Assembly: GCF_014646095.1 (NCBI RefSeq)
Contig: NZ_BMMU01000010.1
Location: forward strand, 33,760 to 97,759
Direction of reading: 5' to 3'
DNA from: Streptomyces lacrimifluminis
Lineage (GTDB): Bacteria > Actinomycetota > Actinomycetes > Streptomycetales > Streptomycetaceae
Length of the DNA stretch: 64,000 bases
Shown: piece by piece, positions 17,001 to 24,409 of the stretch
Layout: each line of letters starts with the position of its first letter
Position numbering within the stretch: position 1 is the stretch's first letter
Made by a program: the position numbers and the translations under genes
The notes under the pieces: generated by a model
What the model was told of the DNA's origin: nothing
The model's database searches: none
What the model saw: the letters and a program-made list of their open reading frames with translations, nothing else

Positions 17001-17650
17001 ACGCGTGTGCCCGCGTCCCCGGGCGGTGTCAGCCGCAGGGCCGACTCGCCGATACGCAGCAGCGCGCCCGGCGCGAGACGGACCGGGCGGGTGCCGAGGC
17101 GGGTGCCGGACAGCGTCGTACCGTTCGTGGAGGCGAGGTCCGCGACCGCTATGCGGCCGTCCTCCGCGACCGTGACCGCGCAGTGCAGCCGGGACACGTC
17201 AGGGTCGTCCAGCGGGACGTCGGCGTCGGCGGAGCGGCCGATGGTGATCTGGCCGCCGTGCAGCAGATGGACCCCGCCCGCGTCCGGTCCCGCGACCACG
17301 TGCAGCTGGGCGGCCACCTCGTCCGCCTCGGGGTGCGGCTCGGGCTCGGCGGGGGTGCCCAGGGCGAGGACGGCGCCGTCGATCAGCGGGGGCTCACCGA
17401 GGGTGCAGCGCTGGGTGTCGAGGCGCTGGTCGCCCGCGTACAGCACCACCGCGCCGCCGCTCTCGCGGCCTGCGCCGCGCTCCGGCTGGGACGAACCACC
17501 GTCGCCCGCGACCACCGAGGCCAGGGCCGAGGCGACCGCGGCGAGCGCCGTGCCGGCGGGAGCGGTGACCAGTACGTCGCAGCTCGCGGCGCGCGCCCAC
17601 GGCTCCGAGGGCGGCCCCAGCGGGTCTACGACGGTCAGCCGGATCTGCAT
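14015..17650 (-). CDS. FHA-domain FtsK/SpoIIIE-like ATPase, 1211 aa
   Basis: The start is the ATG at 17650 (MQIRLTVVDPLGPP); the frame runs on to 18751 but that part overlaps the divergent kinase gene. An FHA domain lies at about residues 115-205, with GRSADADVPLDDPDVSRLHC and STNG, the phosphothreonine-binding signature. A long Pro/Gly/Ser-rich linker follows, then FtsK/SpoIIIE-type ATPase modules from about residue 420. The last module has LLIEGPPGSGRTELLRAVVA at about 880, where the Walker A lysine is replaced by arginine, and a Walker B-like RLVVVVDDLDAL. The overall plan recalls the EccC ATPases of type VII secretion, but without membrane helices. The gene is divergent from two Ser/Thr kinases, so the FHA domain may read their phosphorylation. 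Confidence 0.8.
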   Translation of the reverse strand: MQIRLTVVDPLGPPSEPWARAASCDVLVTAPAGTALAAVASALASVVAGDGGSSQPERGAGRESGGAVVLYAGDQRLDTQRCTLGEPPLIDGAVLALGTPAEPEPHPEADEVAAQLHVVAGPDAGGVHLLHGGQITIGRSADADVPLDDPDVSRLHCAVTVAEDGRIAVADLASTNGTTLSGTRLGTRPVRLAPGALLRIGESALRLTPPGDAGTRVGTTPDGEGHVRVSVADGHAKASGGTADGSETTGAPGTTDDTHNRRSSPTASPSRPLQVPPARVQPGGTPKPPSGETRHAYGSASPGAAGGVPESRAAHGSSEAAQPLVPGQGRAPRIENRGATGPAGTAGAPGGGGDTHGAGFSVAGPVSGAGTIPGARAHDEADADASTDSGRKGTPLRGTDVPPGLRRRGGLSKWARRLTGGRTEQETPEGEAYEDEGPSSDPAAPEFADAPPQAPESWPDPATMLLTALGPGPRLWERGPGHPEALTVRLGTADRAAPDGSGLLPAVPVTAGLREVGALGLAGPRARLAGLARAVVAQLAALHSPEALEIVLISTDRSRTPEERTAEWSWLGWLPHLRPGHGQDCRLLLAYDREQATARADELLRRLEDHDAEAAAKSLTGGGQPEQHAQGDRGEPRRPSWARDDDPDGPADGCAGPYTVVVVDGDPGGAAVREAVARLAWEGPRAGIHVVCLAETEAASPASPVTDTYEAACAASPPFRECGAVALLSGDVATALHVMRVARAGVTAPGRPGSPDGDLADGPDRTPGGNAGLVGQGSVAAVDAVSLAWAERFARALAPLRTDGAAGGRQQRVSAPLPQAARLLDELGLARATPASLMARWADAADDKETLGGRAWAVLGAGPRGPVGVDLAAEGPHLLIEGPPGSGRTELLRAVVASLAAAERPDRLGIVLMDGRDGTGGSGGSAQHGEGLRVCTDLPHVTTHLTANDPVRMREFAQSLSAELKRRAELLGRVGFGEWHTGRELSGRIGPQRSGSGLKSASHGSVGAGAGAGEGAGDLDSPPSSTMRLRPAANRRRTETPALARLVVVVDDLDALVSPALGSPGRPSAGSVVRALEAVAREGERLGVHLVAAAGVGGRTAETELARGAALRVVLDAPAPGPDEPAAGRGRLSGADGRSIPFQGGRVTGRIPRTATLRPTVTALDWQRMGDPPARRPVRELGNGPTDLALLASALERAARSVSAAEVPSLL

Positions 17651-18140
17651 CGCCGTCAGCGGTCCCTTCTGCACGGACACCCGGAAAGGAGGACGAAGCC
17701 ACGCCACGGGTCCCACCACCGCGGACTTCCCCCACCACACCCGAGCACGTAGGCCAGTACTGGAGGCATCCTCGCACCTGCCACTGACAACGCGCCCGCC
17801 CCCCACCCATAAGTGATCTTGAATGGCCGCCTCTGCCCGCAAAAGTGCCTGACCAGTGACCGGCGCCTGTCCGTTTGGGATCGGTTTGGTAATCGATTTG
17901 AGATCGGTCACGTTCGGGATTCGGCAACCGAGGGGGCCGATCGAGACGTCTTTCCCGTCGACTTTCCGATTTCCGACGACTTTCCGTCGACTTTTGCGAC
18001 GTCTTTCGTCGAACGCGCGAAGGGGGCCGTACGTAGCCGTCAGTGGACGGCGGTCGTTGCCCAGGGTGTCCTGGGGGCGCGGCACTACAGTGGGTCGGAA
18101 ACAGCGTGTACGGGATGTACGTACGTAAGGGAGCCATGAC
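17651..18140. other. Divergent regulatory spacer between the FtsK-like and kinase genes
   Basis: 490 bp with no convincing gene, although frames are open in it. Part of it (about 17810-18030) is clearly less GC-rich than its neighbours. It carries internal repeats: GATCGGT at about 17879 and 17902, and several copies of GTCGACTTT or GACGACTTT between 17957 and 18000. A TACAGT hexamer at 18086-18091 is a candidate -10 for the kinase gene, leaving a leader of about 45 nt. Confidence 0.6.
18086..18091 (+). promoter_or_regulatory. Candidate -10 (TACAGT) of the kinase gene
   Basis: TACAGT fits TANNNT and lies about 50 bp before the GTG at 18141. No good -35 is present at normal spacing. Weak prediction. 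Confidence 0.3.
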
Positions 18141-19892
18141 GTGCGGCCGGTAGGGAGCAAGTACCTCCTTGAGGAGCCGCTGGGACGCGGCGCCACAGGT
18201 ACCGTCTGGCGCGCCCGCCAGCGGGAGACCGCGGGAGCCGAGGCGGCCGTGCCAGGCCAGCCCGGCGAGACCGTGGCGATCAAGGTCCTCAAGGAGGAGC
18301 TGGCCAACGACGCGGACATCGTGATGCGCTTCCTGCGCGAGCGGTCCGTGCTGCTGAGGCTGACCCACCCGAACATCGTCCGGGTACGGGACCTGGTGGT
18401 CGAGGGCGATCTGCTGGCGCTGGTCATGGACCTCATCGACGGGCCCGACCTGCACCGGTACCTGAGGGAGAACGGCCCCTTCACACCGGTCGCCGCCGCC
18501 CTCCTCACCGCACAGATCGCCGACGCGCTCGCCGTCAGCCACGCCGACGGTGTCGTGCACCGGGACCTGAAGCCGGCCAACGTCCTGCTCATGCAGGACA
18601 ACGGCCGGATGCACCCGATGCTCACCGACTTCGGCATCGCCCGCCTCGCCGACTCCCCGGGCCTCACCCGCACCCACGAGTTCGTCGGCACGCCCGCGTA
18701 CGTGGCCCCGGAGTCCGCCGAAGGCCGCCCGCAGACCTCCGCCGTCGACATCTACGGCGCCGGCATCCTGATGTACGAGCTGGTCACCGGCCGTCCGCCG
18801 TTCGGCGGCGGGTCCGCCCTCGAAGTGCTGCACCAGCACCTCACCGCCGAGCCGCGCCGCCCGTCGACCGTGCCCGAACCGCTGTGGACGGTCATCGAGC
18901 GCTGCCTGCGCAAGAACCCGGACGAACGCCCCAGCGCCGAGAACCTCGCGCGCGGGCTGCGCGTCGTCGCCGAGGGCATCGGCGTCCACTCCAACTCGAT
19001 GCAGATCGCGGCGGCCGAAGGGGTCGTCCACCTGCTCGCACCGGATCCGGCGCCGACCGCGGTGCCCGGCTCGGGCGACCCGACACAGGTGCTGCCGTAC
19101 GGCGCCGCCGCCGCGGGAGCGTACGACCCGAACGCCGCCACCAGCGTGCTGCCGCACACCGGGGGGCCCGGCCCAGTGGGAGCGATGGGCGGCATGGGTG
19201 CCGCGGACCCCACGGCCGTCCTGCCGTCCGTGCCGCCGAACCAGCCCGGCGGCCCCGGAGGGTCCGGGCCCCAGGAGCCGCACCCCTGGCAGAACCAGTT
19301 GCGCGCCGCCCGGGACCGCAACGAGCAGACGCAGATCCAGAACCTGGACCCCGGCGAGGACCCCCTGCGCCGCCGGCCCCAGCGACAGCCGGGCCGGCCG
19401 CCGCAGCAACAGCCCCAGCAGCCGCCGTACCAGCAGCAGCCGCCGTCGCGTCAGCAGCAGCGGGGCCAACAGCCTCAGCACGGTTACGGCTATCCGCAGG
19501 GGCCGGGGCAGGGCGGGCCGCCCCAGCACCAGCAGTACGCGCCGCCGCCCCAGCACCAGCAACAGCCCCAGCGGTACGCGCCGCCCGCTCCGGAGCCCCA
19601 GCGCCCTCGGCAGCCCGAGGGCCGGCCGTCGCGTGAGCCGAGGCAGCCGAGGGAACCCCGGCCGCGCAGCGCCAACCCGATGAAGATCCCGGGGCTCGGC
19701 TGTCTCAAGGGGTGCCTGTTCACGATCGTCATCCTGTTCGTCGCCGCGTGGCTGATCTGGGAACTGAGCCCGCTGCAGAGCTGGATCGGGTCGACGAAGG
19801 GGTTCTTCGAGCAGATCGGTGACTGGATCGACACGGTCAGCGGGTGGGTGGACGGTCTGGGCGGAGGTTCCGGCGGCTCGGGGAACCCGTAG
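18141..19892 (+). CDS. pkaA: Membrane Ser/Thr protein kinase (PkaA-like)
   Basis: 583 aa from the GTG at 18141, which has an AAGGGAG ribosome site 7 nt upstream. The kinase domain (about 7-270) has the Gly loop LGRGATGTVW, Lys48 in VAIKVLKEEL, the catalytic loop VVHRDLKPANVL and DFG in LTDFGIARL, then GTPAYVAPE. Next come about 200 residues rich in Pro and Gln, probably disordered. A single membrane helix near the C-terminus (CLFTIVILFVAAWLIWEL) is followed by a short outer tail, so the kinase faces the cytoplasm. No PASTA repeats are present. Tandem kinases followed by prfB match what I remember of S. coelicolor pkaA-pkaB; the symbol rests on that synteny. Confidence 0.88.
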   Translation: MRPVGSKYLLEEPLGRGATGTVWRARQRETAGAEAAVPGQPGETVAIKVLKEELANDADIVMRFLRERSVLLRLTHPNIVRVRDLVVEGDLLALVMDLIDGPDLHRYLRENGPFTPVAAALLTAQIADALAVSHADGVVHRDLKPANVLLMQDNGRMHPMLTDFGIARLADSPGLTRTHEFVGTPAYVAPESAEGRPQTSAVDIYGAGILMYELVTGRPPFGGGSALEVLHQHLTAEPRRPSTVPEPLWTVIERCLRKNPDERPSAENLARGLRVVAEGIGVHSNSMQIAAAEGVVHLLAPDPAPTAVPGSGDPTQVLPYGAAAAGAYDPNAATSVLPHTGGPGPVGAMGGMGAADPTAVLPSVPPNQPGGPGGSGPQEPHPWQNQLRAARDRNEQTQIQNLDPGEDPLRRRPQRQPGRPPQQQPQQPPYQQQPPSRQQQRGQQPQHGYGYPQGPGQGGPPQHQQYAPPPQHQQQPQRYAPPAPEPQRPRQPEGRPSREPRQPREPRPRSANPMKIPGLGCLKGCLFTIVILFVAAWLIWELSPLQSWIGSTKGFFEQIGDWIDTVSGWVDGLGGGSGGSGNP

Positions 19893-20243
19893 GGCCAGCA
19901 GTCCGGCAGTTTCCCGGTCACGGGGACGCCGTTCGCGCAATCAGGCCGTAGCCGGGGCATTTGAGGATCAGACGGGCGGTGCTCCGGCCGTGCTCCGGTG
20001 CGACTCTGGGGATTTGTCGACACCTGGGGGGTGATTTCCCTCCCGGTGGTGAAGGTTGGGGCTCCGGACGCGTAGTTTTGTCGGCTGAGGCCGAGGTCTC
20101 GTCGGCCGGGGGTCCGGGGGTCGCCCCCGGATCGGCGCAGCGTCGGCTGAGGTCGAGGTGTCGAGGTCTTGTCGGGTGAGGGTCCGGAGGGAGCCCCTCC
20201 CGGATCGGCGCAGCGTCGGCAACACGCGTCTGTAGGAGCAGTC
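19893..20243. other. Spacer between the two kinase genes with an imperfect tandem duplication
   Basis: 351 bp without a gene. Two units of about 73 bp each end in the same 21-nt sequence (20127-20147 and 20200-20220, beginning CCGGATCGGCGCAGCG). Each is preceded by a small hairpin (GGGGG-TCG-CCCCC and GGAGGGAGCCCCTCC). A shorter third similarity (GTCGGCTGAGGCCGAGGTC) begins near 20079. The last unit ends 23 bp before the next start codon, so it forms part of that mRNA leader or promoter. Confidence 0.7.
20127..20220. repeat. Direct repeat pair upstream of the second kinase
   Basis: Identical 21-bp copies at 20127-20147 and 20200-20220, 73 bp apart, the visible ends of an imperfect tandem duplication. 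Similar G-rich elements occur at other gene ends in this window. Confidence 0.8.
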
Positions 20244-21539
20244 TTGGCACGGAAGATCGGCAGCCGGTACACCGCCAACCAGATCCTGGGGCGGGGCAGC
20301 GCCGGCACGGTGTGGCTGGGCGAGGGACCCGAGGGTCCCGTCGCCGTCAAGCTGTTGCGCGAGGACCTGGCGTCGGACCAGGAGCTCGTCGGACGCTTCG
20401 TGCAGGAGCGGACGGCCCTGCTCGGCCTTGAGCATCCGAACATCGTGTCCGTACGGGACCTGGTGGTCGACGGGAACGACCTCGCACTCGTCATGGACCT
20501 CGTGCGGGGTACGGACCTGCGCACCCGGCTCGACCGGGAGCGCAGGCTCGCCCCCGAGGCCGCGGTCGCGATAGTGGCCGACGTCGCGGACGGGCTGTCC
20601 GCCGCGCACGCCGCCGGGGTCGTGCACCGCGACGTGAAGCCGGAGAACGTCCTGCTGGACATGCAGGGCCCCCTGGGCCCCGGCGGTGCGCACCCCGCCC
20701 TCCTGACCGACTTCGGCGTCGCGAAACTCATCGACTCACCGCGGCGGACCCGGGCCACGAAGATCATCGGTACGCCGGACTATCTGGCGCCGGAGATCGT
20801 CGAGGGCCTGCCCCCGCGCGCGGCGGTCGACATCTACGCCCTGGCGACGGTCCTGTACGAGCTGCTGGCCGGCTTCACGCCCTTCGGCGGCGGCCACCCG
20901 GGCGCGGTGCTGCGCCGGCACGTGACGGAGACGGTGGTCCCCCTCCCCGGGATCCCCGAGGAGCTGTGGCAGTTGCTCGTGCAGTGCCTGGCGAAGGCGC
21001 CGGCGTCGCGGCTGCGGGCGTCGGAGCTGGGGGCGCGGCTGCGGGAGCAGCTGCCCCTGCTGGTGGGGATGCCGCCGCTGGACGTGGACGAGCCGGACTC
21101 GGAGGACGAGGAGGAGTCCGGGCAGGGCCAGGGGCACGGTCATGGTTCTGGCCAGATGCCGGGGCAGGGTTCGCGGGCCGAGACGTACGACGAGGTGGCC
21201 GTGCCGGCGGGGGAACGGGTACGGCGGGGTGCGGTGCCGCTGGTGCGGGGTGCGAAGCCGGACTCCAACCGGGACACGCACACGTCGATGCGGGTGCCCG
21301 GGCCGGACGAGCTGGCGGGCGGGGCGCTGGGCACGGCCCGCGTACCGCGTCCCGCGGGCGCCCCGCGGCCCGGCTCGGCGCGGCACCGGGCTTCGGCGCG
21401 GCGGCGCAGGGTGACGTTGGGGGCGGCCGCGGTGGTGCTGGTGGCGGCGGTGGGGGTCGGTACGTGGGCGGCCCTGTCGGGCGACGACGCGGGGGCGACG
21501 CCCCAGGACACGCGGAACTCGGCACCGGCGTCACCGTGA
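20244..21539 (+). CDS. pkaB: Membrane Ser/Thr protein kinase (PkaB-like)
   Basis: 431 aa from a TTG at 20244, chosen because GGAG lies 6 nt upstream and the protein then starts just before the kinase fold (ARKIGSRYTANQILGRGSAG). Key residues: Lys36 in VAVKLLRED, VVHRDVKPENVLL, DFG in LTDFGVAKL, and GTPDYLAPE. After residue about 265 come an acidic, Glu/Gln-rich stretch and a linker. A single membrane helix follows at about 393-415 (VTLGAAAVVLVAAVGVGTW) with a short outer tail. The gene runs in the same direction as pkaA with a 351-bp gap containing repeats, so it may have its own promoter. Confidence 0.88.
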   Translation: MARKIGSRYTANQILGRGSAGTVWLGEGPEGPVAVKLLREDLASDQELVGRFVQERTALLGLEHPNIVSVRDLVVDGNDLALVMDLVRGTDLRTRLDRERRLAPEAAVAIVADVADGLSAAHAAGVVHRDVKPENVLLDMQGPLGPGGAHPALLTDFGVAKLIDSPRRTRATKIIGTPDYLAPEIVEGLPPRAAVDIYALATVLYELLAGFTPFGGGHPGAVLRRHVTETVVPLPGIPEELWQLLVQCLAKAPASRLRASELGARLREQLPLLVGMPPLDVDEPDSEDEEESGQGQGHGHGSGQMPGQGSRAETYDEVAVPAGERVRRGAVPLVRGAKPDSNRDTHTSMRVPGPDELAGGALGTARVPRPAGAPRPGSARHRASARRRRVTLGAAAVVLVAAVGVGTWAALSGDDAGATPQDTRNSAPASP

Positions 21540-21544
21540 GGCCC

Positions 21545-21563
21545 CTGGGGGCCGCGCCCCCAG
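21545..21563 (+). terminator. GC hairpin just after the pkaB-like gene
   Basis: CTGGGGGC-CGC-GCCCCCAG, a perfect 8-bp stem with a 3-nt loop, starts 5 bp after the stop codon. No U-tail follows, as is usual in actinomycetes. It is followed at about 21575-21612 by a GCTCGTCCTCAATCGCCGGA-type repeat familiar from Streptomyces gene ends. Confidence 0.6.
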
Positions 21564-21576
21564 ACCCCCCTTCGCG

Positions 21577-21612
21577 CTGAAGGCGCTCGTCCTCAATCGC
21601 CGGACGGGCTGG
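21577..21612. repeat. Copy of a Streptomyces gene-end repeat
   Basis: The segment containing GCTCGTCCTCAATCGCCGGA and ending CGGGCTGGA matches, from memory, a repeat found behind many Streptomyces genes. It sits in the 231-bp spacer before prfB. Function unknown. Confidence 0.45.
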
Positions 21613-21758
21613 ATATGTGGGCCGAGGCCAGAGGGGTGCCGCCCGCGCTGGACAGATGCAGTAAACGGGCGGGTGAGTGGGAAACACGGCCTGCACTGCA
21701 CCGACCCCACCCCTGAAGCTCCGGGCGGGACCGAAATCCTGCCGCCCGGCGGAGCCGT

Positions 21759-21764
21759 TACGCT
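21759..21764 (+). promoter_or_regulatory. Candidate -10 (TACGCT) for leaderless prfB
   Basis: TACGCT fits TANNNT and ends 6 nt before the GTG start of prfB. No Shine-Dalgarno is visible, consistent with a leaderless transcript. Confidence 0.45.
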
Positions 21765-21770
21765 GGTGTC

Positions 21771-22877
21771 GTGGCAGTCGTCGATGTATCCGAAGAGCTC
21801 AAGTCCCTCTCCTCGACCATGGAGTCGATCGAGGCCGTCCTGGACCTCGACAAGCTGAGGGCAGACATCGCCGTGCTCGAGGAGCAGGCGGCAGCGCCGT
21901 CCCTGTGGGACAACCCGGACGAGGCGCAGAAGATCACCAGCAAGCTGTCCCACCTCCAGGCCGAGGTCAGGAAGGCCGACGCCCTGCGCGGCCGGATCGA
22001 CGATCTCTCGGTGATGTTCGAGATGGCCGAGGAGGAGGACGACCCGGACGCCCTTGCCGAGTCCGAGTCCGAACTCGTCGCCGTCAAGAAGGCGCTGGAC
22101 GAACTGGAAGTCCGGACGCTGCTCAGCGGTGAGTACGACTCCCGCGAGGCCCTTGTCAACATCCGCGCCGAGGCCGGTGGCGTCGACGCCGCCGACTTCG
22201 CCGAGAAGCTCCAGCGGATGTACCTGCGGTGGGCCGAGCAGAAGGGCTACAAGACCGAGATCTACGAGACCTCGTACGCAGAAGAGGCCGGCATCAAGTC
22301 GACCACCTTCGCCGTGCAGATCCCGTACGCCTACGGCACCCTCTCCGTCGAGCAGGGCACGCACCGGCTCGTGCGCATCTCGCCCTTCGACAACCAGGGG
22401 CGCCGCCAGACCTCCTTCGCGGGCGTCGAGATCCTGCCCGTGGTCGAGAAGACCGACCACATCGAGATCGACGAGTCCGAGCTTCGGGTGGACGTCTACC
22501 GCTCCTCCGGCCCCGGTGGTCAGGGCGTCAACACGACCGACTCCGCGGTGCGGCTGACCCACCTCCCCACCGGCATCGTCGTCTCCTGCCAGAACGAGCG
22601 GTCGCAGATCCAGAACAAGGCCTCCGCGATGAACGTCCTCCAGGCCAAGCTGCTTGAGCGGCGCCGCCAGGAGGAGCAGGAGAAGATGAACGCCCTCAAG
22701 GGCGACGGCGGCAACTCCTGGGGCAACCAGATGCGTTCGTACGTCCTTCACCCGTACCAGATGGTCAAGGACCTGCGCACCGACTTCGAAGTCGGCAACC
22801 CCGAGGCCGTGTTCAACGGTGAGATCGACGGATTCCTCGAAGCCGGAATTCGCTGGCGCAAGCAGCAGGAGAAGTAG
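21771..22877 (+). CDS. prfB: Peptide chain release factor 2
   Basis: 368 aa. RF2 recognises UGA and UAA stop codons on the ribosome and triggers peptide release. The universal GGQ loop is in SSGPGGQGVNTTDSAVR, and the anticodon-like SPF tripeptide is in RISPFDNQGRRQTSF. The coding frame is uninterrupted from the GTG start, so the autoregulatory +1 frameshift at an early in-frame UGA, known from E. coli prfB, is absent here. A very strong hairpin terminator follows 57 bp downstream. Confidence 0.97.
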   Translation: MAVVDVSEELKSLSSTMESIEAVLDLDKLRADIAVLEEQAAAPSLWDNPDEAQKITSKLSHLQAEVRKADALRGRIDDLSVMFEMAEEEDDPDALAESESELVAVKKALDELEVRTLLSGEYDSREALVNIRAEAGGVDAADFAEKLQRMYLRWAEQKGYKTEIYETSYAEEAGIKSTTFAVQIPYAYGTLSVEQGTHRLVRISPFDNQGRRQTSFAGVEILPVVEKTDHIEIDESELRVDVYRSSGPGGQGVNTTDSAVRLTHLPTGIVVSCQNERSQIQNKASAMNVLQAKLLERRRQEEQEKMNALKGDGGNSWGNQMRSYVLHPYQMVKDLRTDFEVGNPEAVFNGEIDGFLEAGIRWRKQQEK

Positions 22878-22934
22878 CACTCCGCAGGACGCGCCCGAAC
22901 GCGCCTGAACGCGCCCGAAGGGCGCCTTGTCGAC

Positions 22935-22969
22935 AAAGCAACCGCCGCCCGCTGGGCGGCGGTTGCTTT
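22935..22969 (+). terminator. Strong hairpin terminator after prfB
   Basis: A perfect 16-bp stem with a 3-nt loop (arms 22935-22950 and 22954-22969, beginning AAAGCAACCGCCGCCC). The arms' A- and T-rich ends give an A-tract before and a T-tract within the 3' arm. Confidence 0.9.
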
Positions 22970-23209
22970 GCGTCGGTAGATGTCTGGGTTTTACATCACA
23001 CTCACAGGGTCTGATGTGCGGCAAGCGAGGAGCAAGGGGACATTGCGCGCGCAACGACCTTGACGTGCTCTTGGAAAATCGGAAAGGTAAAGCGCGGCAT
23101 GCGTATCTCTGGGGCGCATGTGAACCGGAGGTGCTCTCTGTCGCCTCTGTTGATCACGGCCCCGAGCGCGGCTCCACCGATGAATTCAGCTACTGGGGGT
23201 AGCAGCCAT
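22970..23209. promoter_or_regulatory. Leader region of the LAETG surface-protein gene
   Basis: 240 bp of lower GC content between the prfB terminator and the next start codon. It includes an inverted repeat ACATCA (22993-22998) / TGATGT (23012-23017) with 13 nt between, and a TTGACG hexamer at 23060-23065 that could be a -35. The matching -10 is unclear (AAAGGT at 17 bp). Confidence 0.35.
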
Positions 23210-23833
23210 ATGACGAACAAGACGCGGATCCGGGTCGCGCGGATCGCGGCCGGAGCGGTGATCGCCGCTGGTGCGTCCTTCACCGCCGCGGGCATAGCCT
23301 CCGCCGACGACTGTGAACTGCTCGGGGTCTGCGCCACGCCGAGCCCGGAACCGACCGTGACCGACCCGACCGGCGTCCCGACGGAGCCGGACCCGGACCC
23401 CACCACGGCGGACCCGGAGCCCTCGGAGCCGGACCCGGACCCCACCACGGCAGACCCGGAGCCCTCGGAGCCCGAGGAGCCCTCCACCGAGCCGAGCGAG
23501 CCCACCGAGGAGGAACCGAGCGCCGACCCGTCCGACGACCCGACGGACGACGGCAGCGGGACGGGCGGCGACGGTGGTGACGACACCGACGGCGGCAACA
23601 GCAACACCGACCCCGACGGCGGCTCCAACACCTCCGTCCAGGAGGAGGGCTCCTCGGCCCTCACCGACACGGGCTCGGACACCACGGCCCAGGGCTCGGG
23701 CGACGAGCTCGCCGAGACCGGTGCCGCCGAGACGGGCTTCCTGATCCTCGGTGCCGCCACCATGATCGCCGGCGGTGTCGCCTTCCGCGTCCTCCCGCGC
23801 CTCGTGGGCGGCCGTGGCGGCGCGGCAGCGTAA
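23210..23833 (+). CDS. Small surface protein with LAETG sorting signal
   Basis: 207 aa from the ATG at 23210 (GGGGGT about 9 nt upstream). The signal peptide (residues 1 to about 33) ends GIASADD. The middle is low-complexity and very acidic, rich in Pro, Glu, Asp, Thr and Ser, with a repeated unit EPDPDPTTADPEPS. The C-terminus has LAETG (167-171), a hydrophobic helix (FLILGAATMIAGGVAFRVL) and a basic end. This is the LAXTG pattern cleaved by class E sortases in Streptomyces, so the protein is probably linked to peptidoglycan. It has no recognisable enzymatic domain and may act as a stalk or wall spacer. Confidence 0.85.
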   Translation: MTNKTRIRVARIAAGAVIAAGASFTAAGIASADDCELLGVCATPSPEPTVTDPTGVPTEPDPDPTTADPEPSEPDPDPTTADPEPSEPEEPSTEPSEPTEEEPSADPSDDPTDDGSGTGGDGGDDTDGGNSNTDPDGGSNTSVQEEGSSALTDTGSDTTAQGSGDELAETGAAETGFLILGAATMIAGGVAFRVLPRLVGGRGGAAA

Positions 23834-23862
23834 GCAGTGCCTGGCAGTACCCCGTAGTGCGC

Positions 23863-23906
23863 ACGCGTAAGGGCCCGGAGCGACGAAGCTCCGGGCCCTT
23901 ACGCGT
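23863..23906. terminator. Strong bidirectional hairpin
   Basis: A perfect 19-bp stem with a 6-nt loop (arms 23863-23881 and 23888-23906; the first begins ACGCGTAAGGGCCCGG). It lies between convergent genes and probably ends both transcripts. Confidence 0.9.
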
Positions 23907-23943
23907 TACACGCGTTACGTGTGATGTCGAGACTGTGTTCGGG

Positions 23944-24135
23944 CTATGCCGTCTGGTGTGCCACCAGCGCCAGTGCCGCGATCAGCAGTGCCAGCAGCGC
24001 GATCAGCGCCATCGGGTTCAGTCCGCCGAACTGACCGTCCTCCTGCAACCGCTGACGGCTGGCCCGGCAGACGCGACAGCGTCCCTCGTTCACGGGCGCC
24101 GCGCAGTTCGCGCACACCAATCGGTCGTACGTCAT
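23944..24135 (-). CDS. Small zinc-ribbon membrane protein, 63 aa
   Basis: Starts at the ATG 24135 with an AGGAGG ribosome site 9 nt upstream; the longer open frame is rejected. The N-terminal part has two CxxC pairs (CANCAAPVNEGRCRVC) forming a probable zinc ribbon. The C-terminal part is one strongly hydrophobic helix (MALIALLALLIAALALVAH). It is convergent with the LAETG gene, sharing its terminator, and divergent from ftsE. I do not recognise a named family; tail-anchored zinc-ribbon proteins are found widely in actinomycetes. Confidence 0.8.
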   Translation of the reverse strand: MTYDRLVCANCAAPVNEGRCRVCRASRQRLQEDGQFGGLNPMALIALLALLIAALALVAHQTA

Positions 24136-24409
24136 GCGCCTTGCCCTCCTTGCGCCGCTTCTACGCAGACAACGCTTCCGGGGACGCAACCGTTCCCCAC
24201 TCCACGCTCCACTGTGCCAGGTTCCGCGGATTTCGGCGCGGCTCGCCTTATCCTGCCCAGCGCTTCCCCGGGTCAGTCGGCTGTGTGAGGCCGCTCACTA
24301 CCGGCACAAAAGGGCACAACCCTTGTGCAAAGCACTCCCGCGCCTGCGCTCCCGTGCTCGGTTCGCGTATGGTCACGGTCACCTGCCCCCGATGGTCCGT
24401 GGTGTATCC
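24136..24409. promoter_or_regulatory. Divergent promoter region upstream of ftsE
   Basis: 274 bp. It holds an imperfect hairpin at 24304-24328 (GCACAAAAGGG pairing with CCCTTGTGC, two A bulged) and a TATGGT hexamer at 24368-24373 that is a reasonable -10 for ftsE, about 35 bp before the start codon. Confidence 0.4.

Noticed and set aside
17813..18139. Plus-strand 108-codon frame in the kinase promoter region
   Set aside because: No ribosome site, no family resemblance, and it ends right at the kinase start; treated as regulatory spacer.
19380..19660. Gln/Pro-coding repetitive DNA in the pkaA-like gene, considered as a CRISPR or satellite
   Set aside because: There are no regular spacers; it simply encodes the low-complexity Pro/Gln linker.
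21771..21900. Programmed +1 frameshift in prfB
   Set aside because: The frame is continuous from the GTG start through the GGQ motif; there is no early in-frame TGA to bypass.
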